A stretch of 49,515 nt of DNA from Limosilactobacillus ingluviei DSM 15946 (GTDB taxonomy: Bacteria; Bacillota; Bacilli; Lactobacillales; Lactobacillaceae): assembly GCF_001435775.1 (NCBI RefSeq), contig NZ_AZFK01000002.1, forward strand, positions 1 through 49,515. Direction: 5' to 3'. The position numbers and the translations under genes are program-made. Position 1 is the first letter of the stretch; each line of letters begins with the position of its first letter. Below, piece by piece: positions 14,946-23,048 of the stretch. A model generated the notes under the pieces. That model did not search any database, was not told the DNA's origin, and saw only the letters and a list, made by a program, of their open reading frames with translations.

Positions 14946-16316
14946 TTATTCTGGTTCGTATACCAGGTGGTGGTTAACAAATTCAGTGAAGCCGAATTCG
15001 CTTAATTCCCGCCCGTAACCGGAACGCTTTACCCCACCGAATGGGATTTCAGCTAAGGAAGCCCAAGCGGAGTTGATCCAGCTCATCCCGGTTTCAATTT
15101 GGGCAGCCACTTCGCGGGCGTGTTGAATGTTAGAGCCAAAGACCGTGTTCCCTAAGCCGTAGCTAGAGTTGTTGGCCATCGCGACGGCTTCAGCTTCCGT
15201 CTTGTACGTGTAGACTTCCGCCACCGGCCCGAAGAGTTCTTCGTTAAAGATTGGGCTGTCTTGGTCCAAGTCGGTCAAAATCGTTGGCATAAAGAATTGC
15301 CCTGGCAAGTCAACTGGTTCATTCCCGTAGGCTACGGTTGCCCCCCCGGCAATGGCCTTATCCACTTGCTTTTGCAGCTTTTCCTTGGCCCGCTTAGAGG
15401 ACAGTGGAGCCAATGTCGTGGAACGGTCCAGCGGGTCGCCCATCTTGACTTGGGAGAAGGCGGCCTTGAGCATTTCGACAAATTGGTCCTTCATGCCTTC
15501 TGGCACAATGAACCGCTTGGAAGACGTGCAGACTTGGCCGGCGTTGTAGAGCCGGGCAAAGCCGACCGTCGCAGCTAATTTGTCAAGGTCAGCATCTTCT
15601 AAGACGATGAAGGCGTCGTTCCCACCGAGTTCCATCGTACTCTTCTTTAAGTGCTTGCCGGCTTCAGCGGCGACCGCTTCCCCGCCCCGTTCGGAACCAG
15701 TCAGGCAGACCCCAGCGATCCGCGGGTCGGCAATGATTTCGGAAACTTGGTCGTAGGAAACGAAGAGGTTGGTCAAGCTCCCCTTTGGGGCCCCAGCTTC
15801 CAAGACTAAGTCACAGAAAGCTTGGGCGGAAGTCGGACAGTTGGAAGCGTCCTTTAAGACCATTGGGTTCCCGACCAGGAAGTTTGGAATGAAGACCCGG
15901 GCGATTTGGTAGAACGGGAAGTTCCATGGTTCTACGGCCAACAGAACCCCAAGGGCTTGCTTTAAAATGTGGGCGTTGCCAGTCGTGGTGTAAATTGGCT
16001 TCGGGGCCAAGAATTCGTCGGCCTTTTCGACATAGTAGTCACAGAAAGAAGCGCACAGGTCAACTTCGCCTTCTGCTTCGCCGATCAGCTTCCCCATGTC
16101 GCGGGTCATTAATTCGGCCATTTCAGTGCGGCGTTCACGCAGCAATTCGCCTAAGCGGGTAATTACGGCCTTGCGTTCGGCCAGGCCGGCGCCGGTCCGC
16201 CATTGTTGGTAGAGTTCGTGACCAGCTGCCAGGGCCGCTTCGATTTCGGCGGCGGTGGAGTTGGCGTATTCGTGTTCAACTTCATTGGTATATGGGTTAA
16301 CCGTCTTGTAAGCCAT
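14946..16316 (-). CDS. gabD: Succinate-semialdehyde dehydrogenase, NAD(P)-dependent
   Basis: A 456-residue aldehyde dehydrogenase. The catalytic Glu is in TMELGGNDAFIV, the catalytic Cys in YNAGQVCTSSKRF, with the cofactor block LLAVEPWNFPFYQ and C-terminal EIPFGGVKRSGYGRE. It converts succinate semialdehyde (or a similar short aldehyde) to the acid in the cytoplasm. GGAGGAATTCACAA fixes ATG 16316 rather than the further upstream in-frame ATG. It is monocistronic. A cre-like sequence overlaps its -10, so glucose repression through CcpA is likely. The exact substrate cannot be read from sequence. Confidence 0.88.
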   Translation of the reverse strand: MAYKTVNPYTNEVEHEYANSTAAEIEAALAAGHELYQQWRTGAGLAERKAVITRLGELLRERRTEMAELMTRDMGKLIGEAEGEVDLCASFCDYYVEKADEFLAPKPIYTTTGNAHILKQALGVLLAVEPWNFPFYQIARVFIPNFLVGNPMVLKDASNCPTSAQAFCDLVLEAGAPKGSLTNLFVSYDQVSEIIADPRIAGVCLTGSERGGEAVAAEAGKHLKKSTMELGGNDAFIVLEDADLDKLAATVGFARLYNAGQVCTSSKRFIVPEGMKDQFVEMLKAAFSQVKMGDPLDRSTTLAPLSSKRAKEKLQKQVDKAIAGGATVAYGNEPVDLPGQFFMPTILTDLDQDSPIFNEELFGPVAEVYTYKTEAEAVAMANNSSYGLGNTVFGSNIQHAREVAAQIETGMSWINSAWASLAEIPFGGVKRSGYGRELSEFGFTEFVNHHLVYEPE

Positions 16317-16361
16317 TTGTGAATTCCTCCATTCAAGTTGAGTCAATCTTTATTGGTTACT

Positions 16362-16389
16362 ATTGTAATCGTTTTCTGAAATTTCACAA
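16362..16389 (-). promoter_or_regulatory. Promoter of gabD with an overlapping cre-like site
   Basis: On the minus strand TTGTGA (16389-16384) and TACAAT (16367-16362) are 16 bases apart. TGTAATCGTTTTCT on the plus strand (16364-16377) matches the catabolite responsive element consensus at all fixed positions but the last, and covers the -10, which suggests CcpA repression. The rest of 16390-16515 shows no gene. Confidence 0.65.
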
Positions 16390-16517
16390 GTCTTTTGGCG
16401 AAAAAGATCCTTTGCACAAACCATGAAGATTGGTCTAGCCACAACGAGCCGGCCGTGGTGGGGGCAAAAAAATTTCTTTCACAAATTTTTTCACAAGCCC
16501 TCCCAACCCCGGCCAAG

Positions 16518-16553
16518 AAAAAAAGCCTTGGGGTCTCTGCAGACCTCAAGGCT
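16518..16553 (-). terminator. Terminator of the aro operon
   Basis: On the minus strand AGCCTTG-AGGTCT pairs with AGACC-CAAGGCT and seven T residues follow. It overlaps the aroK stop and ends the operon. Confidence 0.9.
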
Positions 16554-17058
16554 GGACAGTAAGGGACAGGCGGGCTTCAATCGCTTGGGCTACTTCTAAG
16601 GGCGTCAGCTGGTTGGTTTCAATCGTGAAATCAGCACACGCTTGGTAGGCGGCGTGGCGGGCGGCTTTTAGTTTGGCCAGCCCCGTTTGGTCGAGCTTGG
16701 CGGCCAGGGGACGGTTTTGATCGTGACCAATCCGGCGCTTGGTTTCGGCTGCCGTCGCGCGCAAGTGGACGACCGGAACGTGACTGGCCTTTAGCAAGGT
16801 CCGGTTGTCCTCGCGCAGGGGCGTCCCGCCGCCCGTGGCCAGAATGCCGGGCTGGTCAATTACTTGGGCCAGGACCTGGTGCTCAATCGCCCGAAAGTGG
16901 GCTTCCCCGCCCGCCGCAAAAATTTCGGGAATCGACTGACCGGTTTGGGCAACGATTTCGGCGTCCAAGTCCAGGACGGGCAAGTGGTACTTTTGTCCCA
17001 GCAGCTGGCTGACGGTAGTTTTGCCGCTGCCCATAAAGCCAATTAAAATCAGTTCCAT
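16546..17058 (-). CDS. aroK: Shikimate kinase
   Basis: A 170-residue P-loop kinase: ELILIGFMGSGKTTVSQLL at the N terminus, the DLDAEIVAQTGQSIPEIFAAGGE shikimate-binding region, LATGGGTPLR, and the lid RPLAAKLD. It phosphorylates shikimate to shikimate-3-phosphate. The start at 17058 is chosen because GGGGGTAACC lies just upstream; the frame extends six codons further into tyrA. It is the last gene of the aro operon, four bases after tyrA. Confidence 0.93.
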   Translation of the reverse strand: MELILIGFMGSGKTTVSQLLGQKYHLPVLDLDAEIVAQTGQSIPEIFAAGGEAHFRAIEHQVLAQVIDQPGILATGGGTPLREDNRTLLKASHVPVVHLRATAAETKRRIGHDQNRPLAAKLDQTGLAKLKAARHAAYQACADFTIETNQLTPLEVAQAIEARLSLTVQP

Positions 17059-17062
17059 TAGG

Positions 17063-18145
17063 TTACCCCCGTTCAATAAGTTCGTACTCGGTCGCTAGTA
17101 GCGCTTGGGCTGCTTGGTGCGCCGCTGCGGTGCTGAAGGTCAGTTGCAGAATGCCATTAATGTCTTCTCGGACTTCCAAGAGTTGGATGTTGGTAATTGA
17201 GATTCCCGCCGTTGCCAGTTTCCCCGTTACCGCGGCCAGGGTCCCAACCTGATCAGGCAGGTTTAAGAACAAATCGTAAAACGGGGCTTTGACCGGGGCG
17301 TTGAGCTGGTCACGACTGTGTTTGGCCTGGGCAAAGAAGCGGTGAATCGCCGCGGCTTCCTGGGTGGCGATCGCCTGATCCAGGGTTTGCAAGTGGGCAA
17401 TATAATCGGCCAGTTGACGGCGAATCACGGGCGCGTTAGCTAAGAGGATTGCCGTCCACATCGTTGGGTCGGCCGCTGCAATCCGGGTAACGGATTTAAA
17501 GCCCCCGGCGGCCAAACGCATCCCCAGGGGCTGGTCGGCAAAGCGTTCCTTGGTTTGGTTGACCAAAGCGGCGGCGATAATGTGGGGCAGGTGGGAGATC
17601 TGGGCGACAATCGCATCGTGGGTGGCCGCCGTCACGGTCAGCCACTTCACTTTGGCGCCAACCAGGAGCGCTTGTAAGCGCGCTTGCTGGGCGGCGGTAG
17701 CGTTCAGTGGAACCTGGAAGTAAAAGGCGTTCTCAAAGAGGTCGGGCCGGCCAGCGGTAACCCCGCTTTTGTGCGACCCCGCCATCGGGTGTCCCCCGAT
17801 AAAGGTGATTTTCTGGTCCGCCAGGGCGGCCGCGGCGGTTAAAATCGCCTGCTTGGTCGAACCGACGTCAGTAACGATGACGCCGGGCTTGAGGGGGCGG
17901 GTCGCGAGGGTTTTAAGGTCCGCCACGATTTGATCGACCGGGCTGGCTAAAAAGATGAAGTCGGCTTCGGCCACCCGCTCAAATTCGCTGACGCCCGCAT
18001 CCAACCACCCTTGCTGGCGGGCGTAGGGAATCGTTGCCGGGGCGGGGTCACTGGCCAGGATGATCACGTCGGGATGAGCCAACTTAATCGCTTGGGCCAG
18101 GGAACTGCCGATCAGCCCCAGCCCCTTAAAAAAGACGGTCGTCAT
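17063..18145 (-). CDS. tyrA: Prephenate dehydrogenase
   Basis: A 360-residue enzyme converting prephenate to 4-hydroxyphenylpyruvate with NAD+ for tyrosine synthesis. N-terminal Rossmann GLGLIGSSLAQAI, VTDVGSTKQAI and FIGGHPMAGSHKSGV (with the catalytic His region) are seen; residues from about 285 (FYDLFLNLPDQVGTLAAVTGKLATAGISI) form an ACT domain, which normally gives feedback sensing of tyrosine. The start overlaps the aroA stop by one base. Confidence 0.94.
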   Translation of the reverse strand: MTTVFFKGLGLIGSSLAQAIKLAHPDVIILASDPAPATIPYARQQGWLDAGVSEFERVAEADFIFLASPVDQIVADLKTLATRPLKPGVIVTDVGSTKQAILTAAAALADQKITFIGGHPMAGSHKSGVTAGRPDLFENAFYFQVPLNATAAQQARLQALLVGAKVKWLTVTAATHDAIVAQISHLPHIIAAALVNQTKERFADQPLGMRLAAGGFKSVTRIAAADPTMWTAILLANAPVIRRQLADYIAHLQTLDQAIATQEAAAIHRFFAQAKHSRDQLNAPVKAPFYDLFLNLPDQVGTLAAVTGKLATAGISITNIQLLEVREDINGILQLTFSTAAAHQAAQALLATEYELIERG

Positions 18146-19443
18146 TAGCGTTCATCCCCCTTCAATTGGGCCAGATCCCGAAAGAAGGTCGGGTAAGAGA
18201 TGGCAATGGCCTCCGGTTCAGCCAACGTTAAGGATTGGTGGGCCTTGAGCGCTGCCACGGCCAGCATCATGCCAATGCGGTGATCGCCGTGGCTGGTGAG
18301 GGTTGAAGTTTGGAGCGCCCAGTTCGGCCGCCCGGTGATGATCATCCCATCGGGCAGTTCTTCAATGGCAACCCCCAGTTTGCGCAACTCGCTGGCGACG
18401 GTCGCGATCCGGTCGGTTTCTTTAACCCGTAGTTCGGCCGCCCCACGAATTTCACTGGTTCCGTCAGCACAGGCGGCCAGCAAGGCTACTAAGGGCAGTT
18501 CGTCGATTAGGGCCGGGATCTCTGCCGCCCCGATTTGGATCGGGCGCAAGGGACCGTGCGAAACGGTAATATCACCCAGGGGTTCGCCCTGACTGATCCG
18601 CGGGGTAATCGTGACGGATGCCCCCATGGCCTGTAGGACCCGCAAAATGCCGGTCCGGGTCGGATTTAAATTGACCTGGGTGAGGGTCACGTTTGATCCC
18701 GGAACGATCGCGGCCGCTACCAGGAAGAAGGCGGCCGAAGACAGGTCCCCGGGGACCTGGACGGTTTGCCCGTGCAAGTGGGGAGCCGGGTGAACGGTGA
18801 TGGTCCGTTGGTCAGCAGCCGTGGTTAAGTTTGCGCCAAATTGTTGCAACATCAATTCGGTGTGGTTGCGGGTTGGCAATTGTTCAATGATTGTTGAAGG
18901 GCCGGGGGCTTGCAGGGCTGCTAAAATCAAAGCACTTTTGACTTGGGCCGAGGCGACCGTCATTTGGTAGGTTGCGGCGTGCAGGGGCTGACCGAAAATG
19001 GTGGCCGGCAGGGTCCCCTGGGGACTCAAGCGAACTTCCCCGCCAAAGTGGCGCAGCGGCTCGGTGACCCGCCGCATGGGGCGCCGGTGCAAGGATTGAT
19101 CGCCCTGGAGCGTAGTTTGAAAGGGCCGCCCGGCCAGCAGGCCCATTAACAGGCGAGTAGTGGTGCCGGAATTGCCCATCTCCAGTGGGTGGGCGCTGGC
19201 CGTTAAACCAGCCCACCCTTGACCGTGAACGACAACGGTTTCGCCCTGCCGCTCAATTTTCACCCCGAGGGCTTGCAGGGCTCCCAAGGTACTGAGGCAG
19301 TCTTCGCCGGTTAAAAAGTGGTGGATCGTGGTATCGCCTTCGCTGATCGCACCCAACATCAAGGCACGGTGGGAAATACTTTTGTCACCGGGGACGGCGA
19401 GGGTGCCGTGCAGGCCGGTAGGCGCAGGGGTAAGGGTTTGCAT
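18145..19443 (-). CDS. aroA: 5-enolpyruvylshikimate-3-phosphate synthase
   Basis: A 432-residue EPSP synthase: VPGDKSISHRALMLGA at the N terminus, LEMGNSGTTTRLLMGLLAGRPF (PEP/glyphosate loop region), VPGDLSSAAFFLVAAAI, the DELPLVALLAACADG block and LRVKETDRIATVASELRKLG. It joins shikimate-3-phosphate and PEP. It lies between the prephenate dehydratase-like gene and tyrA. Confidence 0.96.
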   Translation of the reverse strand: MQTLTPAPTGLHGTLAVPGDKSISHRALMLGAISEGDTTIHHFLTGEDCLSTLGALQALGVKIERQGETVVVHGQGWAGLTASAHPLEMGNSGTTTRLLMGLLAGRPFQTTLQGDQSLHRRPMRRVTEPLRHFGGEVRLSPQGTLPATIFGQPLHAATYQMTVASAQVKSALILAALQAPGPSTIIEQLPTRNHTELMLQQFGANLTTAADQRTITVHPAPHLHGQTVQVPGDLSSAAFFLVAAAIVPGSNVTLTQVNLNPTRTGILRVLQAMGASVTITPRISQGEPLGDITVSHGPLRPIQIGAAEIPALIDELPLVALLAACADGTSEIRGAAELRVKETDRIATVASELRKLGVAIEELPDGMIITGRPNWALQTSTLTSHGDHRIGMMLAVAALKAHQSLTLAEPEAIAISYPTFFRDLAQLKGDER

Positions 19444-19458
19444 TGAATCTTCCTTTCG

Positions 19459-19974
19459 TTAGTTGATTAAATAGACGCTCCACAGCATCGGGACCGTCCA
19501 CCGTTGGTGAATCCGCAGGGGCAAGTGGGTGGGCAGGGCGGCTTGGCTGGTGATGACGTAGCGTCCGTCGGCCAGAAACTGGTCGGCGGCGGTGATTTTG
19601 CTGGGACACAAGCAAATTTCGGCGGTGGGAATCAATTGGCGCAGTAAATCCGCGTTCGCAGGGTGGACGTAAGCGCGCTGGTTGGCCCGGGTGGGCAGTT
19701 CTGCTAAGACCAACGGGGCCAGCTCATAAAGAAAGCCGTCGACTAAGGTCAAAGCCGCTAAGTAGCGGTAGTGGAGCTGGCCCCAGCTCAGCCCAGCCGG
19801 GCTTTGGTAGGCAGCCGGCACCAATAGTTGATCACCGCGATATTTGGTCAGATGCGCATATAATTCCTCAAAGCTGGGGTGATAAGCAACCTGTAACGCC
19901 GGGTGGGTCTGACAATACTGGGCGGCCGCCGCGGCGCTGTCTGTTTCTGCCGGCCCTAGGGTGTGTAATTTCAT
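19459..19974 (-). CDS. Prephenate dehydratase-like protein, short and atypical
   Basis: A 171-residue protein with the N-terminal pattern of prephenate dehydratases (MKLHTLGPAETDSAAAAAQY compared with LGPxGTFSxxAA) and a fold-length match to the PDT domain only; the usual C-terminal ACT domain is missing. The catalytic Thr-Arg-Phe motif is not obvious: the corresponding C-terminal region reads RYVITSQAALP. It starts at ATG 19974, overlapping the aroC stop (ATGA). Position in an operon that has chorismate mutase and TyrA suggests it supplies the phenylalanine branch, but BacA-like prephenate decarboxylase activity or a binding role is also possible. Confidence 0.55.
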   Translation of the reverse strand: MKLHTLGPAETDSAAAAAQYCQTHPALQVAYHPSFEELYAHLTKYRGDQLLVPAAYQSPAGLSWGQLHYRYLAALTLVDGFLYELAPLVLAELPTRANQRAYVHPANADLLRQLIPTAEICLCPSKITAADQFLADGRYVITSQAALPTHLPLRIHQRWTVPMLWSVYLIN

Positions 19975-21140
19975 CCGCGTAACTCCTGGCGCCAAGCGGT
20001 CACTTGGTCTTGCAAGCGGGCCAGGTTGTCGGCGGCAAAGGCGTCCGTCAGGGCCTTGACCAACTCAATAGCGACCACGTTTTCCACGACTAAGGCGGCG
20101 GGCACGATCGCGGTGGTGTCGGAGCGTTCGACGTTGGCTTTTTTGGCTTCCTTGGTTGTGGTGTCAACGGTCGGCAGCGCCTTGTAGAGGGTGGGAATCG
20201 GCTTCATGGCCGCGTTAATGACTAATGGCATCCCGTTGGTCATCCCCCCTTCAAAGCCACCCAGGTGGTTGGAAGTCCGGTAGTAGCCCTGGGCTGGGTC
20301 GTAGGCGATTGGGTCCATCACCTGACTGCCGGGACGGGTGGCGGCTTCAAAGCCATCGCCAATCGAGACCCCCTTCATGGCGTTGATGCCCATCACCGCG
20401 GCGGCCAGCTTGCCATCCAGCTTGGTGTCCCAGGAAATGTAAGAGCCAAGCCCAGCCGGCATGTTTTCGACGACCACCCGGATCAAGCCCCCCAGGGTAT
20501 CGCCAGCCCGACGGGTATCATCGATCAGGGTGTGGATGGCAGCAACTTGGCTGGCGTCGGTGATCCGTAAGTCGTTGGCCGCAGTTTGGGCCTTGATGGC
20601 TTTAACCGTAGTGACCGTTGGATCCTCGGCCAAGACGGGCCCGATTTGGCGCACGTAGCCGACTAAGTGGATGTCCAGGGCGGCCAAAAGCTGTTCACAG
20701 ATGTTACCGATCGCTACTCGCATCGCCGTTTCCCGGGCCGAGGAACGCTCTAAGACGTTGCGCATATCGGCGTGGCGGTACTTGAGGCCACCGACCAGGT
20801 CGGCGTGGCCGGGCCGCGGTCGGGTTACCTGGCGGGTCGTGTTTTCCGGGGTAGCCGGGGCGGTGGGGTCCATAATGGCACTCCAGTGGGCATGGTCGCG
20901 ATTTTGAATGACCAAGGTGATCGGTGAACCTAAAGTTACCCCGTGGCGGACGCCCCCTAAAATTTGGACTTGGTCGTGTTCGATCTTTTGCCGGTTCCCC
21001 CGGCCGTAGCCCCGTTGGCGGTCGGCTAAGGCGGCGTTGATTTGATCCACGTCGAGCTTGAGTCCGGCCGGGATTCCTTCAATAATGCCGGTCAGTTGGG
21101 GGCCGTGGGATTCACCGGCGGTCAGGTATGTGAAAGTCAT
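19971..21140 (-). CDS. aroC: Chorismate synthase
   Basis: A 389-residue FMN-dependent enzyme. Signatures are GESHGPQLTGIIEGIPAGL, QRGYGRGNRQKIEHDQVQILGGVRHG, RPGHADLVGGLKYRHADMRNVLERSSARETAMRVA, and the C-terminal RSDTTAIVPAALVVENV. It makes chorismate from EPSP. It follows the aroH mutase gene with no gap (aroH ends at 21141). Confidence 0.97.
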   Translation of the reverse strand: MTFTYLTAGESHGPQLTGIIEGIPAGLKLDVDQINAALADRQRGYGRGNRQKIEHDQVQILGGVRHGVTLGSPITLVIQNRDHAHWSAIMDPTAPATPENTTRQVTRPRPGHADLVGGLKYRHADMRNVLERSSARETAMRVAIGNICEQLLAALDIHLVGYVRQIGPVLAEDPTVTTVKAIKAQTAANDLRITDASQVAAIHTLIDDTRRAGDTLGGLIRVVVENMPAGLGSYISWDTKLDGKLAAAVMGINAMKGVSIGDGFEAATRPGSQVMDPIAYDPAQGYYRTSNHLGGFEGGMTNGMPLVINAAMKPIPTLYKALPTVDTTTKEAKKANVERSDTTAIVPAALVVENVVAIELVKALTDAFAADNLARLQDQVTAWRQELRG

Positions 21141-21422
21141 TTACGGTTCCTCCTTTGTGAGCAGGGTTTGTTCCAGGGTGCGCGATTGGGTCATGATGGT
21201 TTGAAAAATGGCCTGTAGAGCTGGTTGCAATTCTGGGGTACTCTGGCCCAGCTGGGCCAGGATGGCAGCCTCCCGTTGGGGGTCGCAAACGGGCTGCTGG
21301 GTGCGCGCCTTGTGGGCGGCGACTTGTTTGACCAGGGCGAACCGTTTGATGAGCAAATGCTCTAATTCCCGGTTGAGTTGATCAATGTCTTGCCGTAAAG
21401 TCGTTAAATCTGGCATGGTCAT
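21141..21422 (-). CDS. Chorismate mutase (AroQ class)
   Basis: A 93-residue all-helical mutase: LTTLRQDIDQLNRELEHLLIKRFALVKQVAAHKA carries the Arg/Lys pattern of the AroQ fold, and DPQREAAILAQL the middle helix. It converts chorismate to prephenate. Two starts are possible: 21422, which overlaps the aroD stop as ATGA with GGAAAGG five bases upstream, or 21416; the first is chosen. It sits exactly between aroD and aroC. Confidence 0.85.
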   Translation of the reverse strand: MTMPDLTTLRQDIDQLNRELEHLLIKRFALVKQVAAHKARTQQPVCDPQREAAILAQLGQSTPELQPALQAIFQTIMTQSRTLEQTLLTKEEP

Positions 21423-22165
21423 CCCTTCCTTTCCAAAAGTGCGAGGGTGGCGCGAACCGCGCCGACCGTCAGTTGCCCCGGGGCTGACGCGGCGCCGGCT
21501 GTCGCAAAGGTAATGGCGGATGGGAAGATCCCCCCGGTCAGCCGGGTTACCTTCCCCCAATCGCCCATTGCCATTGCGATCAGCGGTTGGGGGCCGTGGT
21601 AAGCATTGATGGCTCCCAGGACGGTTAAGACGTCAGTAGCTGATTGGGGCATGACGGCCCACTTGATCAGATCGGCGCCGGTTGCGGCCAGGCGGGCATT
21701 AATGGCGGCTAGTTCCGGGGCCGCCGGGGTCGCCGTAAAATTATGGTAGCTGGCGATGACTTTGACGCCTTGTTGCTGGGCTTGCTGACGCAAGGGCTGT
21801 ACCAGCTGAGCGGGGAGCGCGGCTTCGAGGTCCAACAGGTCAACGGCTGGGGCAGCCAGCAAACTTTGGTAGACGGTGCGGTATTGCGCCGGAGTTGGGG
21901 CCAACTGTCCCCCTTCAGCTTGGGTGCGGATGGTGGCTAAGAGGGGAATTTGGGCGTGCATTCGCTGGGCGATTGGTACGATAGCTGCGGTATCAAGCGG
22001 GTCGCTGAGGCAATCCAGGCGCCACTCCACCAGGTCAATTTGGTCCAGCGGTAATTGGGTAAACGCCTGCCAAGCGGCCGCGGGGGTGGCGGCGACAATG
22101 GGGACGGCGATTTTGGGTTGCCCCGCCCCGAAAGTCAACCGCCCATCAGAAGTCGTTACTGGCAT
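21419..22165 (-). CDS. aroD: 3-dehydroquinate dehydratase, type I
   Basis: A 248-residue Schiff-base class I dehydroquinase. The domain begins PKIAVPIVAATPAAAW, with the EWRLD box (about 42-46), the catalytic His in VIASYHNFTATP and the Schiff-base Lys in GADLIKWAVMPQ, ending with the SAPGQLTVGAVRATL motif. It forms 3-dehydroshikimate. GAAAGGACTGAACCC places the start at 22165; the longer frame to 22201 lacks a ribosome site. Four bases separate it from aroE. Confidence 0.93.
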   Translation of the reverse strand: MPVTTSDGRLTFGAGQPKIAVPIVAATPAAAWQAFTQLPLDQIDLVEWRLDCLSDPLDTAAIVPIAQRMHAQIPLLATIRTQAEGGQLAPTPAQYRTVYQSLLAAPAVDLLDLEAALPAQLVQPLRQQAQQQGVKVIASYHNFTATPAAPELAAINARLAATGADLIKWAVMPQSATDVLTVLGAINAYHGPQPLIAMAMGDWGKVTRLTGGIFPSAITFATAGAASAPGQLTVGAVRATLALLERKG

Positions 22166-22169
22166 GGGT

Positions 22170-23048
22170 TCAGTCCTTTCCATTAAAGAGCAAATCGGCA
22201 ATCGCTTGGACCGGCATCGCTTGGCCCGTCCAGAGTTGAAAGGCTTCGGCGCCTTGGTACAGCATCATCCCTAAGCCGTTAAAGACGTGGCGGACGCCGG
22301 CGGCTTGGGCAATGGTCATTAACTTGGTGGTCCGGGGCGCGTAGACCGTGTCGTAAACGATCAAATCCTCGCGCAGCCAGCTGGGGTCAGTGATCAAACT
22401 TTGGTCGGCCAGCGGTTTCATCCCCACCCCGGTCGCATCACAGTAAATGGTTGCATCCGCCAATTCGGCTTTGAATTGGGCTTGATCAGCCAGGGGGACG
22501 AAGCGGGCGTGGGCGTTGGTTTGTTCATTGATGATTTTCACGTTCTTTTGGGCTTGACTACCTTGGGGATCCGTTGCCCGGTTGACGATGACGATTTCTT
22601 TGACCCCGTCGAGGGCGGCTTGAATCGCAATCGGGGTTCCGGCTCCCCCAGCCCCGGCCAGGACCATTTTTTCGCCGCGCAGGTCGATGTTTTCAGCGGC
22701 CAGGGCCTGCATGAAGCCAATTCCATCGGTGGTGTAGCCGGTCAATTTGCCATGGTCGTTGACCACGGTGTTGACCGCCCCGGCCAGTTTGGCGGCGGGC
22801 GCTAAGTCATCCAAGAGGGGGAGAATGGCCTGCTTGTTGGGCATCGAAATGTTGGCCCCGCGCATTTCCAGGGTGCGAATTGCTTGGACGGCGCTGGGGA
22901 GTTCCTGTTGGCCAACTTCAAAGGCCAGGTAGGCGTAGTTGAGGCCGAGCATGGCAAAGGCGTTATTGTGCATGGTCGGTGACATGGAGTGGCGAATCGG
23001 GGTGGCTAATAAACCGATTAAAATAGTGTGTCCATCGATGCGTTCCAT
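22170..23048 (-). CDS. aroE: Shikimate dehydrogenase
   Basis: A 292-residue enzyme. Shikimate-binding LLATPIRHSMSPTMHNNAF and the catalytic Lys in ISMPNKQAILPLLDDL are present, then the NADP/NAD Rossmann motif VLAGAGGAGTPIAIQ and IVNRATD. The start at 23048 (AGGAAAAAT before ATG) shares one base with the MFS gene stop; the frame is open another 300 bases inside that gene without meaning. It heads the enzymatic part of the aro operon. Confidence 0.94.
   Translation of the reverse strand: MERIDGHTILIGLLATPIRHSMSPTMHNNAFAMLGLNYAYLAFEVGQQELPSAVQAIRTLEMRGANISMPNKQAILPLLDDLAPAAKLAGAVNTVVNDHGKLTGYTTDGIGFMQALAAENIDLRGEKMVLAGAGGAGTPIAIQAALDGVKEIVIVNRATDPQGSQAQKNVKIINEQTNAHARFVPLADQAQFKAELADATIYCDATGVGMKPLADQSLITDPSWLREDLIVYDTVYAPRTTKLMTIAQAAGVRHVFNGLGMMLYQGAEAFQLWTGQAMPVQAIADLLFNGKD

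Noticed and set aside
16343-16549. 68-residue minus-strand ORF between aroK and gabD.
   Set aside because: It covers the gabD promoter and the aroK terminator and has no ribosome site.
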